This document shows, piece by piece, positions 27,087 to 38,736 of a stretch of DNA of 64,000 nucleotides. How positions within the stretch are numbered: the first letter of the stretch is position 1; the number at the start of each line of letters is the position of its first letter. Where the stretch lies: assembly GCA_037367355.1 (NCBI GenBank), contig CM074700.1, forward strand, positions 2,170,001 to 2,234,000. The letters run 5' to 3'. The position numbers and the translations under genes were made by a program. Source of the DNA: Neoscytalidium dimidiatum (taxonomy: Eukaryota; Ascomycota; Dothideomycetes; Botryosphaeriales; Botryosphaeriaceae). The notes beneath the pieces are model-generated. The model was not told where the DNA came from. It saw nothing but the letters and a program-made list of their open reading frames with translations, and did no database searches.

Positions 27087-28416
27087 TCAAATACCCAGGT
27101 AGTACTTCCCGCGCTCGTACACAAAGAAACTCGTCGCGACCATGGGCACGACTTTAACGTACCCGATCGCCAAGCCGACGAAAAAGCCGCGCCAGCCCCT
27201 CTCCAGCCAGATCTTCTGGGCCACCTCGATCATGCCGAGGCGGTGGCCGTCGCCCACCACACCGCCGACCTGCATGCGCCGACGGATGACCTCGAGCGGG
27301 TACGAGACCGTCTGGCTGATGAAGCCCGCCATGCCGCCGCTCGTCAGCTCCGCCCACGACTTGAGCTGGGCCGCCTTGTGGGGGCCGCGGCCGTCGGAGG
27401 GCCGCTCCGTGCCGGGGATGGTCGTGTGGGCGGCGATCACGGGATGGCGCAGGAGGTCGGAGATGGTGTCGTGCGTCAGGAAGGAGCAGCCGGCGTACGG
27501 CAGCATGCCCCACAGCGTCGGCGTGAAGCCGCGGAAGAAGTTCGCGAGGCCGCCGCGCGGCGTCACCTTCTGGACGGTGGACGCGGCGGCGATGACGGGC
27601 GCGGCGACGGTGCGGGTGACGGGCGACTTGCCGATGGCGTTGCTTGCGGGATTGACGGCGGGCGCCGTCTCGTAGTAGATCTTCTTGCAGATGCCGGAGA
27701 GGGTCGACCGGCCGTCTTGGCGCGTCTCGAATGCGAGACGGACACGGATGACTTCGAGAGGATATGTGAAGAAGACAGATACAGTTCCTGCCATGGAGCC
27801 GCTGATGAATCTCCTGAAAGGGGTTTCCTGTTCTTTGTTCCTGATAACCGTATTCCTTATCTGCTCGTACGCGAGGAACTTGATGCCGGCGTAGGGAAAG
27901 ATTCGCAATAAGGTCGCAGAGTGGCCCTTGAACAGCCCTCGCACACCATTCTGGTGGTAGATGTCTCTCAATGCTATTGCTACTCCGTTCCAGGAGCCGG
28001 TGTATTTCGCGAACTGGGGGTTCGAGGCTTGGAAGAGGATTTTCACGCGATCTAGGGGCCCAACGACTGTTTTTGCCTACGGTGTACCCGTCAGTCCTGA
28101 TGTCTCCTTTCGCACGAGAGGGGTAAGAACGTACGGCGCACCCAGCGACACCGCCGGCGACGCCGCTCTTGACGATGTACTCCCAGCTTGTCTTGTCTAG
28201 CTTCTTGCTGCTGCGCTGGGCGGCGGGCTTCCTGGGCACGATGGCGTCGTCATCGGTGGGGCATATTGCTGGACCGCGACCGGGGCGCTGGGACTCGAGC
28301 TGGGCGGCGGTCATCGCTGCCAGCTGAGGGTGGGACGTAAGGCGGGAGTCTGTCGTGTGCTGGGGTTGGAGAAGGGTGTTCTGCTCGGCATGGCCACCGC
28401 GGATGCTCTCTGGCAT
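27087..28416 (-). CDS. LEU5: Mitochondrial carrier, LEU5/SLC25A42 type (coenzyme A transport)
   Basis: Two exons on the minus strand, 28416-28135 and 28076-27087, with a 58-bp intron, give about 423 residues. The second in-frame ATG (28314, giving 389 residues) is also possible. Three mitochondrial carrier repeats are visible with their signature P-x-[DE]-x-x-[RK]: PLDRVK (start of exon 2), PLEVIR and PLEVIRRR. The sequence most resembles the LEU5/Graves disease carrier subgroup: GLFKGHSATLLRIFPYAGIKF in repeat 1 and LWGMLPYAGCSFLTHD in repeat 2. In yeast LEU5 is needed to accumulate coenzyme A in the matrix of mitochondria. An Ala/Pro-rich insert of about 50 residues lies in repeat 2 between YYETAP and LANFFRGF. 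The gene is divergent from the methyltransferase gene. The carrier family is certain; the subfamily is very likely. Confidence 0.88.
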
Positions 28417-29138
28417 CCCACTCTGCTCAGGGTCTGCGCACTCGCTTTGCGCATGCGGGGGCAAGTGTGGGGTGCGGGTTGAGGAGGTCGGGAGGGCGGA
28501 CGACAGTCGTGAAAGGCGGCGAGTTGCGGGCAGTAAGCGTCATTCGGGAGAGAGCCATTGAGCGGAACACCCGAGGCATTAGGTCACTGGGGCCCGCGCG
28601 GGCGGATAGGCTCGGCTTTCGACCGGCCCAGCGCCGCCGCCCAGCGCCGCCCTGCGCCGTAGTAGATTCTTCCCTGCTGCTCATCATGCTTGCCGAGAAC
28701 ATCGAACATCGCACATTGCGCTTTCCAGAGTGCGTTTTCCAAAAGTTGCGACTTCATACTCTTCGCCGATCGCGTGCTGAGGTCTGACTGCCCGCGTTGC
28801 GCCGCAGCACGCGACCATTAAGCAAACACTCCCGGCAGGCGCTGCCTACGGAGATGAGCAGATGAAGCACGAGGCTGCACGGCTCTGGCGGTATTGATTG
28901 CAGAGAAGCCCCAAAGAAGGAACTGCGCGGCTGCCTAATGCAGGCGTTGCTGTGTGGACGTTTTGGGACACTGCGTTCCTTCTGAATATGGCTCTCCGTC
29001 GTTCCTTCCTACTTTGCGGTGTTGGGGGCGGTGCCATAACAACACGACTACAGCTGCTCCGCGACAACCTGCCCTCCACAACCTGCCTCACCACCTCTTG
29101 CGCTACTCCATCGACCGATTTTTCTCAAATCCGACACC
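28417..29138. promoter_or_regulatory. Divergent promoter region, LEU5-type carrier and METTL4-like gene
   Basis: About 720 bp separate the two start codons, so both promoters must lie here. The middle is GC-rich; the last 100 bp before the methyltransferase are C/T-rich. No specific factor site can be assigned. Confidence 0.45.
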
Positions 29139-30763
29139 ATGGGCGCCCTCATCTGGTGGAACGATGACCTGACGATCTTTGTCATTGACGTTCCTGACTC
29201 CATTTCTGCCGCTCAAGTCGTGAATGGTCAACCTATTACGCATAGGCTGCTCTCAACATGGCCCTACAGAGAGCCGTGCGACAAAGAGCTGGAGTATGTG
29301 AAAATGAAACGCAAAGGCCGAATCGAGAACTTTTCACGCGACATGCAAAAGTACCATGAGCCTATCATACCTCTCATTAACGGAGCCCTCACTCAAATCA
29401 AACTGAAGGGAGAGTGGTGCAACTCTCGGGCGCTCCGCAAGAAGGATGAGGATAAGGATAAGGATAAGGCTGAGGATAAGGCTGAGGTATGCAAGGATGG
29501 TACCGATTCTGAAGGTGATACTGCTAATGGGGTTAAATCCCTCAAGGATCGGCCTGCAAAGCTGCTCAAGGACCTTATCGATGGACAAGAGCACATCCAA
29601 ATGCTCGACACCCATGAGCAGAGTGAGAGCGACGGCGCCGCAAACACGGCTGGGCTTCTGGACGCAGACCCCAAAAACATTCAGGTGCGTACCGTTTCAT
29701 TGTATCTGTCAAGGAAAATGTTAATGACTTATAGGCGGAAAGCTCTTCAGTTGGCGATGCCACATACAGCTACGCCGAAAGTAGCACATCAAAGGGCCCT
29801 TCTTCGCAATCGGGAACCGCCAAATTCCAAGCTTGCTTCCACAACCCTTTCGATCATATCGTCAACCTCAACCTCAAACCCAAGCTTGTGACCAATGAGA
29901 ATATCGAAACCTCTACAAACAGCTTCCGCATCCCTCCACACAGCACCTTCTTGCTCTCAGACTGCATGAACGCCGATCTTTTCCGGCAGTCCCTTGAAGA
30001 GATGCAAAAAGGCTACAATCTCTCAAAGAAATTCGACTTGATCCTCATGGACCCGCCGTGGCCAAACAAGTCGGCAAAGAGAAGTAACAAGTACAGCGTC
30101 TTCAATAAAATTGATGACATGTGGAGCATGTGGGAGGGATTGGACCTTCGTCGCCACATCGCACCGGCAGGTTTCGTTGCTGTTTGGGTCACAAACAACG
30201 AAACTGTCTTTGATCACGTGCTTGGCCAAGATGGTCTTTTCGCCCAATGGGGCGTCAAGCTGGTGGAGGAGTGGTACTGGTTGAAGACAGTACCTGACGG
30301 AAGACCTGTCTTTTCGCTAGACAGCCAGTTCCGCAAGCCATGGGAGACGCTGTTGATTGGCCAGGAAACCCCCGACAGCGCACCCGTGAGCGATGAGCGT
30401 GTCAAGACCCGCGTGATCGCCGGAGTGCCAGACGTCCATTCAAGGAAGCCATGCCTCAAACGCATTCTCGAGATGGTCCTCGACAAAAAGGAGGGGCAAT
30501 ACCAAGCTCTTGAGATCTTCGCCAGGACTTGCACTGCGGGATGGTGGAGTTGGGGTAACGAAGCCTTTCTTTTCAACTGGGAAGGCTTTTGGGTCGAGAA
30601 GGCGGAGAAGGGAAAAAAGAAGAAGAAGAAGAAGAAGAAGAAGAACAACAACAACAACCCAGTGACTGAGGAGCAACAGGAGAGTGGGGCTAAGGAAGAC
30701 GAAACTGCTTCGACGAACAATATCTTGGCGGGCAACAAGAGAAAGGCTTCCGAACTCGAGTAA
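29139..30763 (+). CDS. MT-A70 family adenine methyltransferase, METTL4-like
   Basis: Two exons, 29139-29684 and 29735-30763, with a 50-bp intron ending in TATAG, give 524 residues. The C-terminal half is an MT-A70 domain. The catalytic DPPW motif is at residues 288-291, inside LILMDPPWPNKSAKRSN; the following N-K-S-x-K-R-S-N is characteristic of METTL4 rather than METTL3 or METTL14. Later motifs include SQFRKPWETLLIG (typical KP-x-E), RKPCLKRILE and ALEIFARTCTAGWWSWGNE. Family members use S-adenosylmethionine to methylate N6 of adenine, in DNA or in U2 snRNA (m6Am); which applies here is unknown. The N-terminal part carries a charged Asp/Lys repeat (KDEDKDKDKAEDKAE). Near the C-terminus ten lysines followed by five asparagines, coded by an AAG/AAC microsatellite, probably form a nuclear localisation signal. 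Confidence 0.9.
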
Positions 30764-33700
30764 TCGCTTCCTTCCTCCTTCCTCTATTCCTCATTAACGC
30801 TACCCTCGCTCCTCTTTGATTCACACGTATCAGAACGAGATACCCAGCCAGACACTGCTCTTCTTTTGTATAATTTTTCCTTTCCTTCTTACTTACAACG
30901 ACGATGATGGCACGCAGCCGTCTATGAAGTCACTTGAATATGTATATCATGGAGTAATTCAAGAAAGGGATTGAATGGTGGAAGTAAGACTCAAACCGTG
31001 CTTGCATTGTTTATGCGGAGAGAAACACGGCTACACCGCGCCTAGGAAGCGTGGAGTTGCACATAGAGAAACGTGCATCAGTGCATGAAAAAGGGGCTCG
31101 CATGTTGACCAGCGCATGGAGTACTGCGTTTTCGCTAAATGAAAAGGCGAGAAACAACAGCAAAACGCCAGACCGCTCGCCTGGGGATAGGAGAGGGTCG
31201 TGCCTTGTCGCGTCAACGAAGCACGAGTAATGGGCGGATTTCACATGTGAGAGAAAAACAGCCGACCGCTCGCGTCATCCGTCCCGTCTAAGCGCCCTTC
31301 AATCTAAAAATTGACTTACCACGTTTTGACCATCTCTCGTCCGCACGGTCATCTCGCCAAAGGGCAAAGGGACGAGGCGACAGGAAACGGCGGTCGGACC
31401 GCGCTTGCGACAGCAGACGGCGTTCCTCGACGTGGCGGCGGGCAACCTCGAACGTCTGAAGTCCGAGTCTGGTTCAAGAGGTTCCGTGCGGGAGAGTGCG
31501 TGCTCTTGGGACCATGCGCGAAAAAAAAAAAGAAGGTGCGAAGGATGCAAAACGTCCCGGTTCACGCGTGGCCGCCACGCAACGAGGTGCCACGGGGGGC
31601 GAAGGAGTAAGCGTACCATGGAGAGGCGAAAAGGAGAAGGCGGGAAGGTGAAAAATAGGTGCACGGGTAAAGGGGTTGGTTGGTTTGGTCGCGAACTCAA
31701 GGCGAGGTGAACGGAGACCGAAGAGGCGAATGTTCGAGACGAAACGTGTTTTGACTTGGGATTTCTTTCCCCCAACCTTCCCCGCGAAACCCTATTCATG
31801 GAGTTAAGGTTCAGGATTTCGTTTCCCTTGCCGAACCCTTTACTCTTCGACCACGTTGCGGAACGGTTGCCCGGCGGGAACAGTGTTGGGTTCTGCAACG
31901 CGGAAGACGTCAACCCAAAGTCAAAACGATGAGGTGGCGGCGATCCTGGAGAGGATCTGCTGTCGAGCGGCGTCATTTCCACGCGAGACGTGTGCGGAAA
32001 AAGAAGGTCGGGGTTGGGTTCGGGTCAAGATTAACCTTCATGGTCGGAAGAAGCACCGGGCGAATGGCGTGCGGTGCCGCTGAAGGCGCGCATGGCGATG
32101 ATGGATGACATCACGGCGACGAGGATTGGTGAAGCTTCAGTCATGCTGAAGGAACGATGACCGAGAAAAAGGCGAGCACCCCTGCCGGAGGTGTGGCTGG
32201 TGGAGGCCCAATCATGGCGACCCCTGCGTCGGCTGCTGCGCCCCTAAGGAGACGTCCCCGCCACTCGTCTCCGCCAATAACCCACATGTAACCCTGGGTG
32301 CCGGACTAAATGGTTAATCCGAGCGGCAAGCGCCCGTTTGACGTGTTTCCTTAGGCGTGTTAGTGCGGCCTTAGGGCTGAATAGGGGACTGTTGCTGCAG
32401 CAGGCACATGCAAGAAGCGCAAGGAGAGGTGGATAGGGAGGCTGACCGGTGGAGCTGCGACATTATCTGTGTCCACAAAGCTTTCTGCAAGATGCTGATC
32501 TATGGTGTTGATAACAATCGCATCCAGCAAGTCATGGAGCGCGGGGTTGCATCTCAGGGTCGTTGCTTGACTCAGCAGGATGCTCGGGCTCCACCGCGAC
32601 CAGGCGCGCACAGCGCAGGAGGAGGAGGGTCCAAGTGGGTTTTGATTCTCCGTAGCGGGTCGAATGTCATCATCACCGCCCGCTCATTTCCGACATGTGC
32701 TTATGCGCGCGCCGTTTGGAAACAGTGGAGGCCAGAGAAAGAGGGCGAGAGTGGGTGAGGGTGAGAGAGGGAGCGAGAGAGCCGCTGGTGCCGACGCCGA
32801 CGTTTCTCGAAGCCGTCGTCGGGTGCCGCGCCGCGGGCTGCGGGTGCAAACGGAGGTCCCTTGGTCCTTCACTCTCGTTGTGGAGTTTGACCGCTCGGCA
32901 AACTCGACCCAACAACCCGCGAGGATTGACGGAGGCGCCCCAGCAGCCGACCTGTGCGCCCGGCAGATCGACCCCTCCACCATGACGCCTCCCGAACAAT
33001 CTTCCCTCGCATGGACGGTCCTGGTAAAGGAGACCGCTGGACGAACGGGCCATCTTGCCTCCTCGCAACGTGCGCGCAAGGATGGCGCGACTCCGCAACA
33101 GCTTTCCCATGATGCGGTGAGCCCGGTGATGACTCTGAGAGCTGCGGATGATGCGCCCCCCGCGCGGCGTGGGCGGCGGTCAGCGGCTTGCGTGCAGCAG
33201 CGCTGCGGTACGGGCGCGGCCGACCAGGGTCGAATGCAGGGCGTAGGCGCGAAGGTGCTGGGTAACACCTTATCCGGCCTTCTAGAAAGCCACGAGAAAA
33301 ATCTTCGGCGCGTAGAAGGCCGTGCCGCTTCCTTGCCTGCCACGTTTTCTGACACTCAGCGTCGACATGCTTCGCAGCGGTTCCGTCCGCCGTGGGAGAA
33401 AAGGGCCGAGCGCCGGCGCTCGTTGCGTGCCGCGCAGGGCCATTATTCCGTCTTCTCGTCGCCAACCGCTCTATCCAACCGTCAAAGTTTGGTAACGCGG
33501 CGCCCCGAGGTTCTGCCTAGGCCATCGCCATGAGAGGCAATTCCGGAACCGTACCCGTCCTACATCCACGGCAACAGGGATGCGGCAGATGATCGGCCTT
33601 CCGCTCTGGGTGTCTTTCGGCGGCTGAATGTGCGCCGCCAGCGTCCCTCCCCCCCCGGGACTGGGAAAGGGTTTCCTCAAGCGAGGGTGATTAGCATCTT

Positions 33701-34943
33701 TGTGCGACACTTGGTTTTGACGATCGGCCTGCGATCACCGCGGCTGCCTGCAAACTGCGTGTCGGAGGGCTGCGAGCAGTCGCCGTGTATCCAGTTTTCA
33801 CATCCTCCCCGCATTCTTTGAGACGCGGAGCAGCGCCTCGGCCCTGCCTGGCACAGACCAGAGAGACGGAGGGCGTATCGGTGCAACAAGCTGGAACGAG
33901 TAGAGCTAGAAAACGCCTCGGAGCGAGGGTGTGAATCTCATCGGGCTGAGCCCTGAGCGGCAGGCTTACCCCAAGGTCTGCCCAAGGGCTGCTCGGCGGC
34001 TGCCCCGAGCGACCGACGGCCGCCCACGCTCCGGCTGAAAGGGCTGGGATGCCGCGCAGCGCTTCCGCGGCCGTGTGGAAGGGGAGAGGCACACCCACGC
34101 CGACGCCCACCGCCGGCGGATTTGATCCCGTTGGCGCCGGCACGCAAGCTTTGCGACAGCGATATGCGAAATTTGGATCTAATATGCTGTCGTCATAACG
34201 GAGAAACTCGTGGCAGGTTCTCGGTGTGGGGGGAAACTGGGTTTGGGACTGGGATAGGATGGGCCGCAGGGCCGCCCTGCTCGATTGCCGGCCAGCGTGC
34301 GCGCGCGGTCGGCCAGGCAGCCAGCAGCCAGCAGCCAGCAGCCAGCAGCATGCTGGCGCAGACGTGTCATCAGTCTAGAGTCATCCAGTGCAGTGCAGCA
34401 GCGGCGTGGCCGCCTTGCGCAGCAGCTTGTTACAGCTGAAGCACAGGACGAGTCACCGGCCAGGGCGATCAGGGTCATCTGGCTGTGCTGGCGCGCATGT
34501 GTGTCGGCCAGAGGGATACGGCCGCGTCCTGCGTCTGGGCGGTGTGGCTGGCTTAGCGGAAAAGTGGGAGTCGGTGAGCACGGCGCAGGGCGTGGGCCCC
34601 CAGCGCTCCGGGATTGCTCGACTGCGAAACATAGCGACGGAACGAGTTGCGGTCGGTGCGCGTGGCGGCGGACGGCGAGGCAAACAGAGCCCATCCAGGG
34701 CACTTGGAATATAACCCCCGTGCGCCCATCCCCATGACCGCGATTAAGAAACTCCATCCTCAAACCAAAATCACAAGTCGCCTGCTCGTGAGCTCCGCAG
34801 AAGCCTATATTGGCCGCGCCTTCTCGCAGCACCCGAGCCGAACCAGCCTCGCTCCGCCAACACAGCAAGCAACACAGCAACGCAGCAACATAACCCGACA
34901 CAGCCATCTCGCCTCGCGTGTTTACGCGTCTGCCACATCCGCT
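30764..34943. other. Long intergenic stretch
   Basis: This holds the 3' region of the methyltransferase, then about 4 kb of GC-rich DNA. Open frames of up to 289 codons (32664-33533, plus) and 227 codons (31299-31982, minus) are low-complexity, overlap frames on the other strand and lack any domain, so I do not call them. The last 200 bp, rich in CAACA blocks, probably form the 5' UTR of the next gene. Confidence 0.4.
34321..34348. repeat. Four 7-bp units CCAGCAG
   Basis: Perfect tandem heptanucleotide repeat in non-coding DNA. Confidence 0.9.
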
Positions 34944-35363
34944 ATGAATATCAACTCGCCCATGTCGTCGGCCTCGTCTTCCCCACGCTCCACTTACTCC
35001 ATGGCTTCCAACAACTCTTTCTCGAGCTCGCCTCGGGACATCGCTGGCTCCCCGGCCAGCTCCTCGACCTGCGCCTACCCCAGCTGGACCCGCTTCAGCT
35101 CCGGCGCATATCAGAACAACACGCCGAGCTCCTACATCAGCGACGAGGACCTGTTCGGCGAGGATTTCTCGGGTGCCACGCCGCTCCTTGAAGAGGCGCC
35201 GGCCCCGCCGAGGATCCCACCCATGCCCGAGCAACCGATCCAGCCTTTGCTCCCACTCTACGCGACCCCCAAGAAGTCCAGGCGGTCGAGCTCAAAAAAG
35301 CAACGGCGTCCGTCTAAGCCGATGACGCCCATCGCCGAGTCGCCCAGCATCCCGAAGGAGTGA
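34944..35363 (+). CDS. Small serine/proline-rich protein of unknown function
   Basis: A single-exon frame of 139 residues from ATG 34944. An upstream in-frame ATG at 34734 would add 70 residues, but that part is low in quality and reads like untranslated sequence. The N-terminus is a run of Ser, Pro and Arg (SPMSSASSSPRSTYS), the middle has PSSYISDEDLFGEDF, an acidic motif that stands out, and the C-terminus is strongly basic (KKSRRSSSKKQRRPSK) with possible nuclear localisation. The protein is probably disordered. I have an impression of similar short Ser-rich proteins ending in a basic patch in other moulds but cannot name a family. Codon choice (C-rich third positions) fits real coding sequence. 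Function unknown. Confidence 0.6.
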   Translation: MNINSPMSSASSSPRSTYSMASNNSFSSSPRDIAGSPASSSTCAYPSWTRFSSGAYQNNTPSSYISDEDLFGEDFSGATPLLEEAPAPPRIPPMPEQPIQPLLPLYATPKKSRRSSSKKQRRPSKPMTPIAESPSIPKE

Positions 35364-35780
35364 GCCCTGAATAGCATTTCCTCTCACATCATCAATGGTA
35401 AGCTTCCCTTTTCGGAGCATAGGGCTCCCGCCCCCACGTCCGAAGGGGTTCAATTTTCCGAAGGATGGCGCTGACTCATCGGCCTATAGACAGGATGATG
35501 ATTCTTCCACCACCTCGGCGTTTCCCTTTCAGGACTTTGCTTTCTTAGCGTTGCATGCTACCCGACGGCCGGGAGCGCTTCCGATTTTTCACGAGATACC
35601 CCAACTTTGCATCTTCATTTGCTTTCTTACACGACATCATGCGTACCACCACCACTACCCGGGCATGCCCGCCAGATCCGCAGGCCCGGAAGGTCGCACG
35701 CCCTCATCTGCGCGAATGAGGCGCGAGCTCCAGTTCGCGACACGATTGTGATCGGCGCCTGGAAGCGAACGTCACTTTCC

Positions 35781-35803
35781 GCGGCGGCAGGCGGCAGCAG
35801 CGG

Positions 35804-35835
<32 letters not shown>

Positions 35836-35853
35836 GCAGCAGCACAACCACAC
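35781..35853. repeat. CAG/CAA-type trinucleotide tract
   Basis: Imperfect trinucleotide repeat of GGC, AGC and AAC units (poly-Ser, Gln or Ala depending on frame) in non-coding DNA. Confidence 0.9.
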
Positions 35854-37013
35854 ACACGGTGCTCGCAATCCACCCCCATCTTTCCATTCAGCGATGCGAA
35901 TCCGCCGGGCGACGGCGAGACGCGCAGTGCTCCACACGCCACGCACACGCGGGCAGCACTGCATAGACGAGATGGCACTGTGTGATACAGACCGCCCTCG
36001 TCACAGTCATCCCGGCCCGGGGGGCGCGACTCCCCGGGCCTTTAGCTGAAGATCTGGACCGCTCAGCATTATGTCTATTTTTCCGTCGACCTTTTTTTTT
36101 TTTTTTTTGAGCAGCGACGCCCAAAGGGGCAGAGGAGGAGGGATAAGCCTTGAAAGAGGAGGGACGCCATAGACCTGGGCGAGCCTTATGAATGGTCGCC
36201 CAGCCCCAGCTGCACCCCAGGGCGGATATCGGAGCAGAATATCTGTTTTTATCTGCAATAGGACGGAGGAGGAGTTCCAGAAGCACAAGGGAATTCCGGC
36301 GGCCTAGGCCACACGGGCGGCGAGGGGAAGCGGGAAGGGAGCGCAAGGCGCGAGGCGCGAGGCGCGATGGGGCAGGGTTAGCTGTTAGTGTGGGCGCTTA
36401 AACGCCCTGTGAAATGCACAGCAGACTGAAATCACACACAATGACCGCAGCATATCTCGCTCCTGTTCGTGATAGTTGCCCCGTAATGGTCGATCGAGCG
36501 GCTGTCCGCGATAAGGAGACGGTGCCGACGGGTCCACTCATTCATGCCTGACGGTTTGAGGGAGCAGCAGCTTGTTCTGATGACAGATTTTCCCGTCCGC
36601 TTTCCCCGGCCAACCGCGGCGCGACGTGGGAACGCGCGCGGCGCATTGGCCCTTTCGCTGCAAGTCACACAGAGCATGCAGGATCCACAAGGTTGAGCCC
36701 GTCGTCTTGAGTCGCGGGCGGGAGCGACGGGGATGGTTGGGTGGGCTCCGTTGCCTTTATTCCAGACACGACGGATGAAGGGCGATCGGGGTTGCAGGCC
36801 AATATGATGAGCCAGCTGGCGGTGCAGCCGGCATGGTATGGTCTGGCATGGGGCCGTTGACAGCAGGGTGACTGGAACAACAGACTGGCATTGGACAGAA
36901 ACATTCATGCCGCATAAACACAGCCAGAGAAAATGACCCTTTCCCCTCTTCGCTCGCCTTGCCGTCCGTCTGCCTTCTCATTCGAACGCGCCACCGCAAT
37001 GCTGCTACTGCTG

Positions 37014-37062
37014 CTTGCCTGCTTGCTTGCTTGCTGGCTGGCTGGCTGGCTGGCTGGCTGGC
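37014..37062. repeat. TTGC/TGGC tetranucleotide tract
   Basis: Tandem tetranucleotides that switch from TTGC to TGGC units part way through. Confidence 0.9.
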
Positions 37063-37600
37063 GGCCCCCCGCACGCGCCGCCTCCAAGCACAACGGCGTC
37101 CGTGGACGATGGCTGGCTGGAGTGGCGGGCGTCTGTAACGGTTGACCGGGCGGCTCTGCCACACTGTGCACACGATCTCACTCATGCTTTGCACACCGCG
37201 TTCTCGCTACGGATCCACATGGACCACATGGAAACAATTTTTTTTCCCCATCGTCATCGTCTGCTCTGCGAGGGTAGACGAGCGTTGGGCGTCGACAGCC
37301 ACGTCATGCGGCAGGAAAAAAAAAACGAGTTCGTGGATCAAATATGGTACCAGTGCAGACCGGTTGCTCCATCGATGAGCCTGCAAAACCTGCTTGCCGG
37401 GCTCCCGCAGCCGCCGCGCTGGAACGAGAACGGCATGGGAAAAGGGCGGTCCATGCGGGCTTTTTTGTATTTTGTATGGGGACAACGCGAGGCGGCGCAG
37501 GCACGATCGACCGTGTGCGACCCTACACCGCGCATCTGGCGACTGGGTGTGGACTGGGCGGCGGCAAGCGAGGAAGTGGTTGGGGGCAGGCACAGCACCT

Positions 37601-37628
37601 AGCACACAGCACACAGCACACAGCACAG
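37601..37628. repeat. Four 7-bp units AGCACAC
   Basis: Heptanucleotide tandem repeat; the last unit differs by one base. Confidence 0.9.
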
Positions 37629-38736
37629 TGCAGCAGGGAGCAGAGCAGAGCGCGCGCGCCTGCTGCGGATACCGCTGCGCCACGCACGCGCGAGGCGCAA
37701 GGCGAGGACAGGGCAAAGAGAGAGGAAGGAGGCGAGGGGAGGGGGGCGTGGCCCGGAGCTTTGAGGGCGCGGCTGGCCCGGCCAGTGGTATATTTATCTT
37801 CTCTGCGGCTCTGGCCAGCGTCGAATGGGCGTGGAGGATGCTGGTGACAGAGAGGAGGACGGGCTGGAGCCCTGGCACGCTGGCGGCGCTCAGTGTGCCT
37901 GCGTTTTCGAGGGAAACCGACTGGCCGGGCAGCCCTCTAATTGGATCAGAGTGGAGCGGTCCGGGCACACGCTAAAGGGTATCCCAGGGCGTGGCTGAAG
38001 TGCCAGAAGCTGTTTGCCAAAGCTGATTCGCAGTGCTAGCGCCGACTGCGATGATGAGCAAGGTGACGGTGATTGCTTCCAGTCTCCGTCTGATCGCTTT
38101 CGTGTTACTGCCTATCAAGAGCGACCGAAAGGCCGGCCGGGAGGAGCACGAGATGCCCCCAGCCCGTCGACTCGTCCGCTGCTGCCCGCCTCAAGCCCGC
38201 GAGCTGGTGTTTCGCGCAGACTTTGCCGCCCTGCTTCTCTTTAAAGAAGTGCCCCGGCCGCGTGCTGTCGCCCGGTCACGAGAGAGCGGCTGCCGAGTAT
38301 CAAGCATCCAAGCCTATTCGTGCATGCAGGCCCTGCTCGCACTGCAAGCGCCGGCCGTTGATTCGATTTCCTCTCCACTGCAGCCCTGATGCCCTAGCTC
38401 CCTCCGTGTTTCTCCTCTTATTCTGTCCAAGCTGCAAGCCTGTCCTGCCGTACCTGCTCGCACAACCATCCCCGGTTGCATGCATCTCCTTCCCAGACGG
38501 CACAGTCACAGACGCGTGCTTTACCGCTTTCTAGAGGCTGCAGCGTAAGTCTCAGGACGCTTCAATTCCCCGATGATATACATAGCCCAGAGCCCGCCCT
38601 CGAACATCCGTTCTATATCTGGCTCTTTTGCACCTTCTCCGCGCCCCTCCTAGATGCTCCCCCGTCTGCTGCCCCGGAGACTGCTAACCCAAGCTCTTCT
38701 CCCCCAGCAGCAGCAGCACACCCACATCCGCGCGCC

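Larger units (their letters stand above)
35364..38736. other. Intergenic stretch with many simple repeats
   Basis: More than 3 kb without a supportable gene. It holds a CAG/CAA tract, a TTGC/TGGC tract, a heptanucleotide repeat and a run of 17 T (36092-36108). The final 250 bp before the WD40 gene are C/T-rich and likely its promoter and 5' UTR. Confidence 0.4.

Noticed and set aside
26877..27911. Plus-strand frame of 344 codons
   Set aside because: It is the antisense of the mitochondrial carrier exon, kept open by high GC third positions.
31299..31982. Open minus-strand frame of 227 codons
   Set aside because: No domain, no credible start context, and it overlaps equally open frames on the other strand.
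32664..33533. Open plus-strand frame of 289 codons
   Set aside because: GC-rich DNA keeps several frames open on both strands here. The protein is Arg/Pro/Ala-rich without motif or splice structure.
34179..35234. Minus-strand frame of 351 codons
   Set aside because: It runs antisense to the small Ser-rich gene and through repeats; composition is arbitrary.
36092..36108. Run of 17 T considered as a retroposon poly-A tail (minus sense)
   Set aside because: No reverse-transcriptase sequence or target-site duplication adjacent to it.
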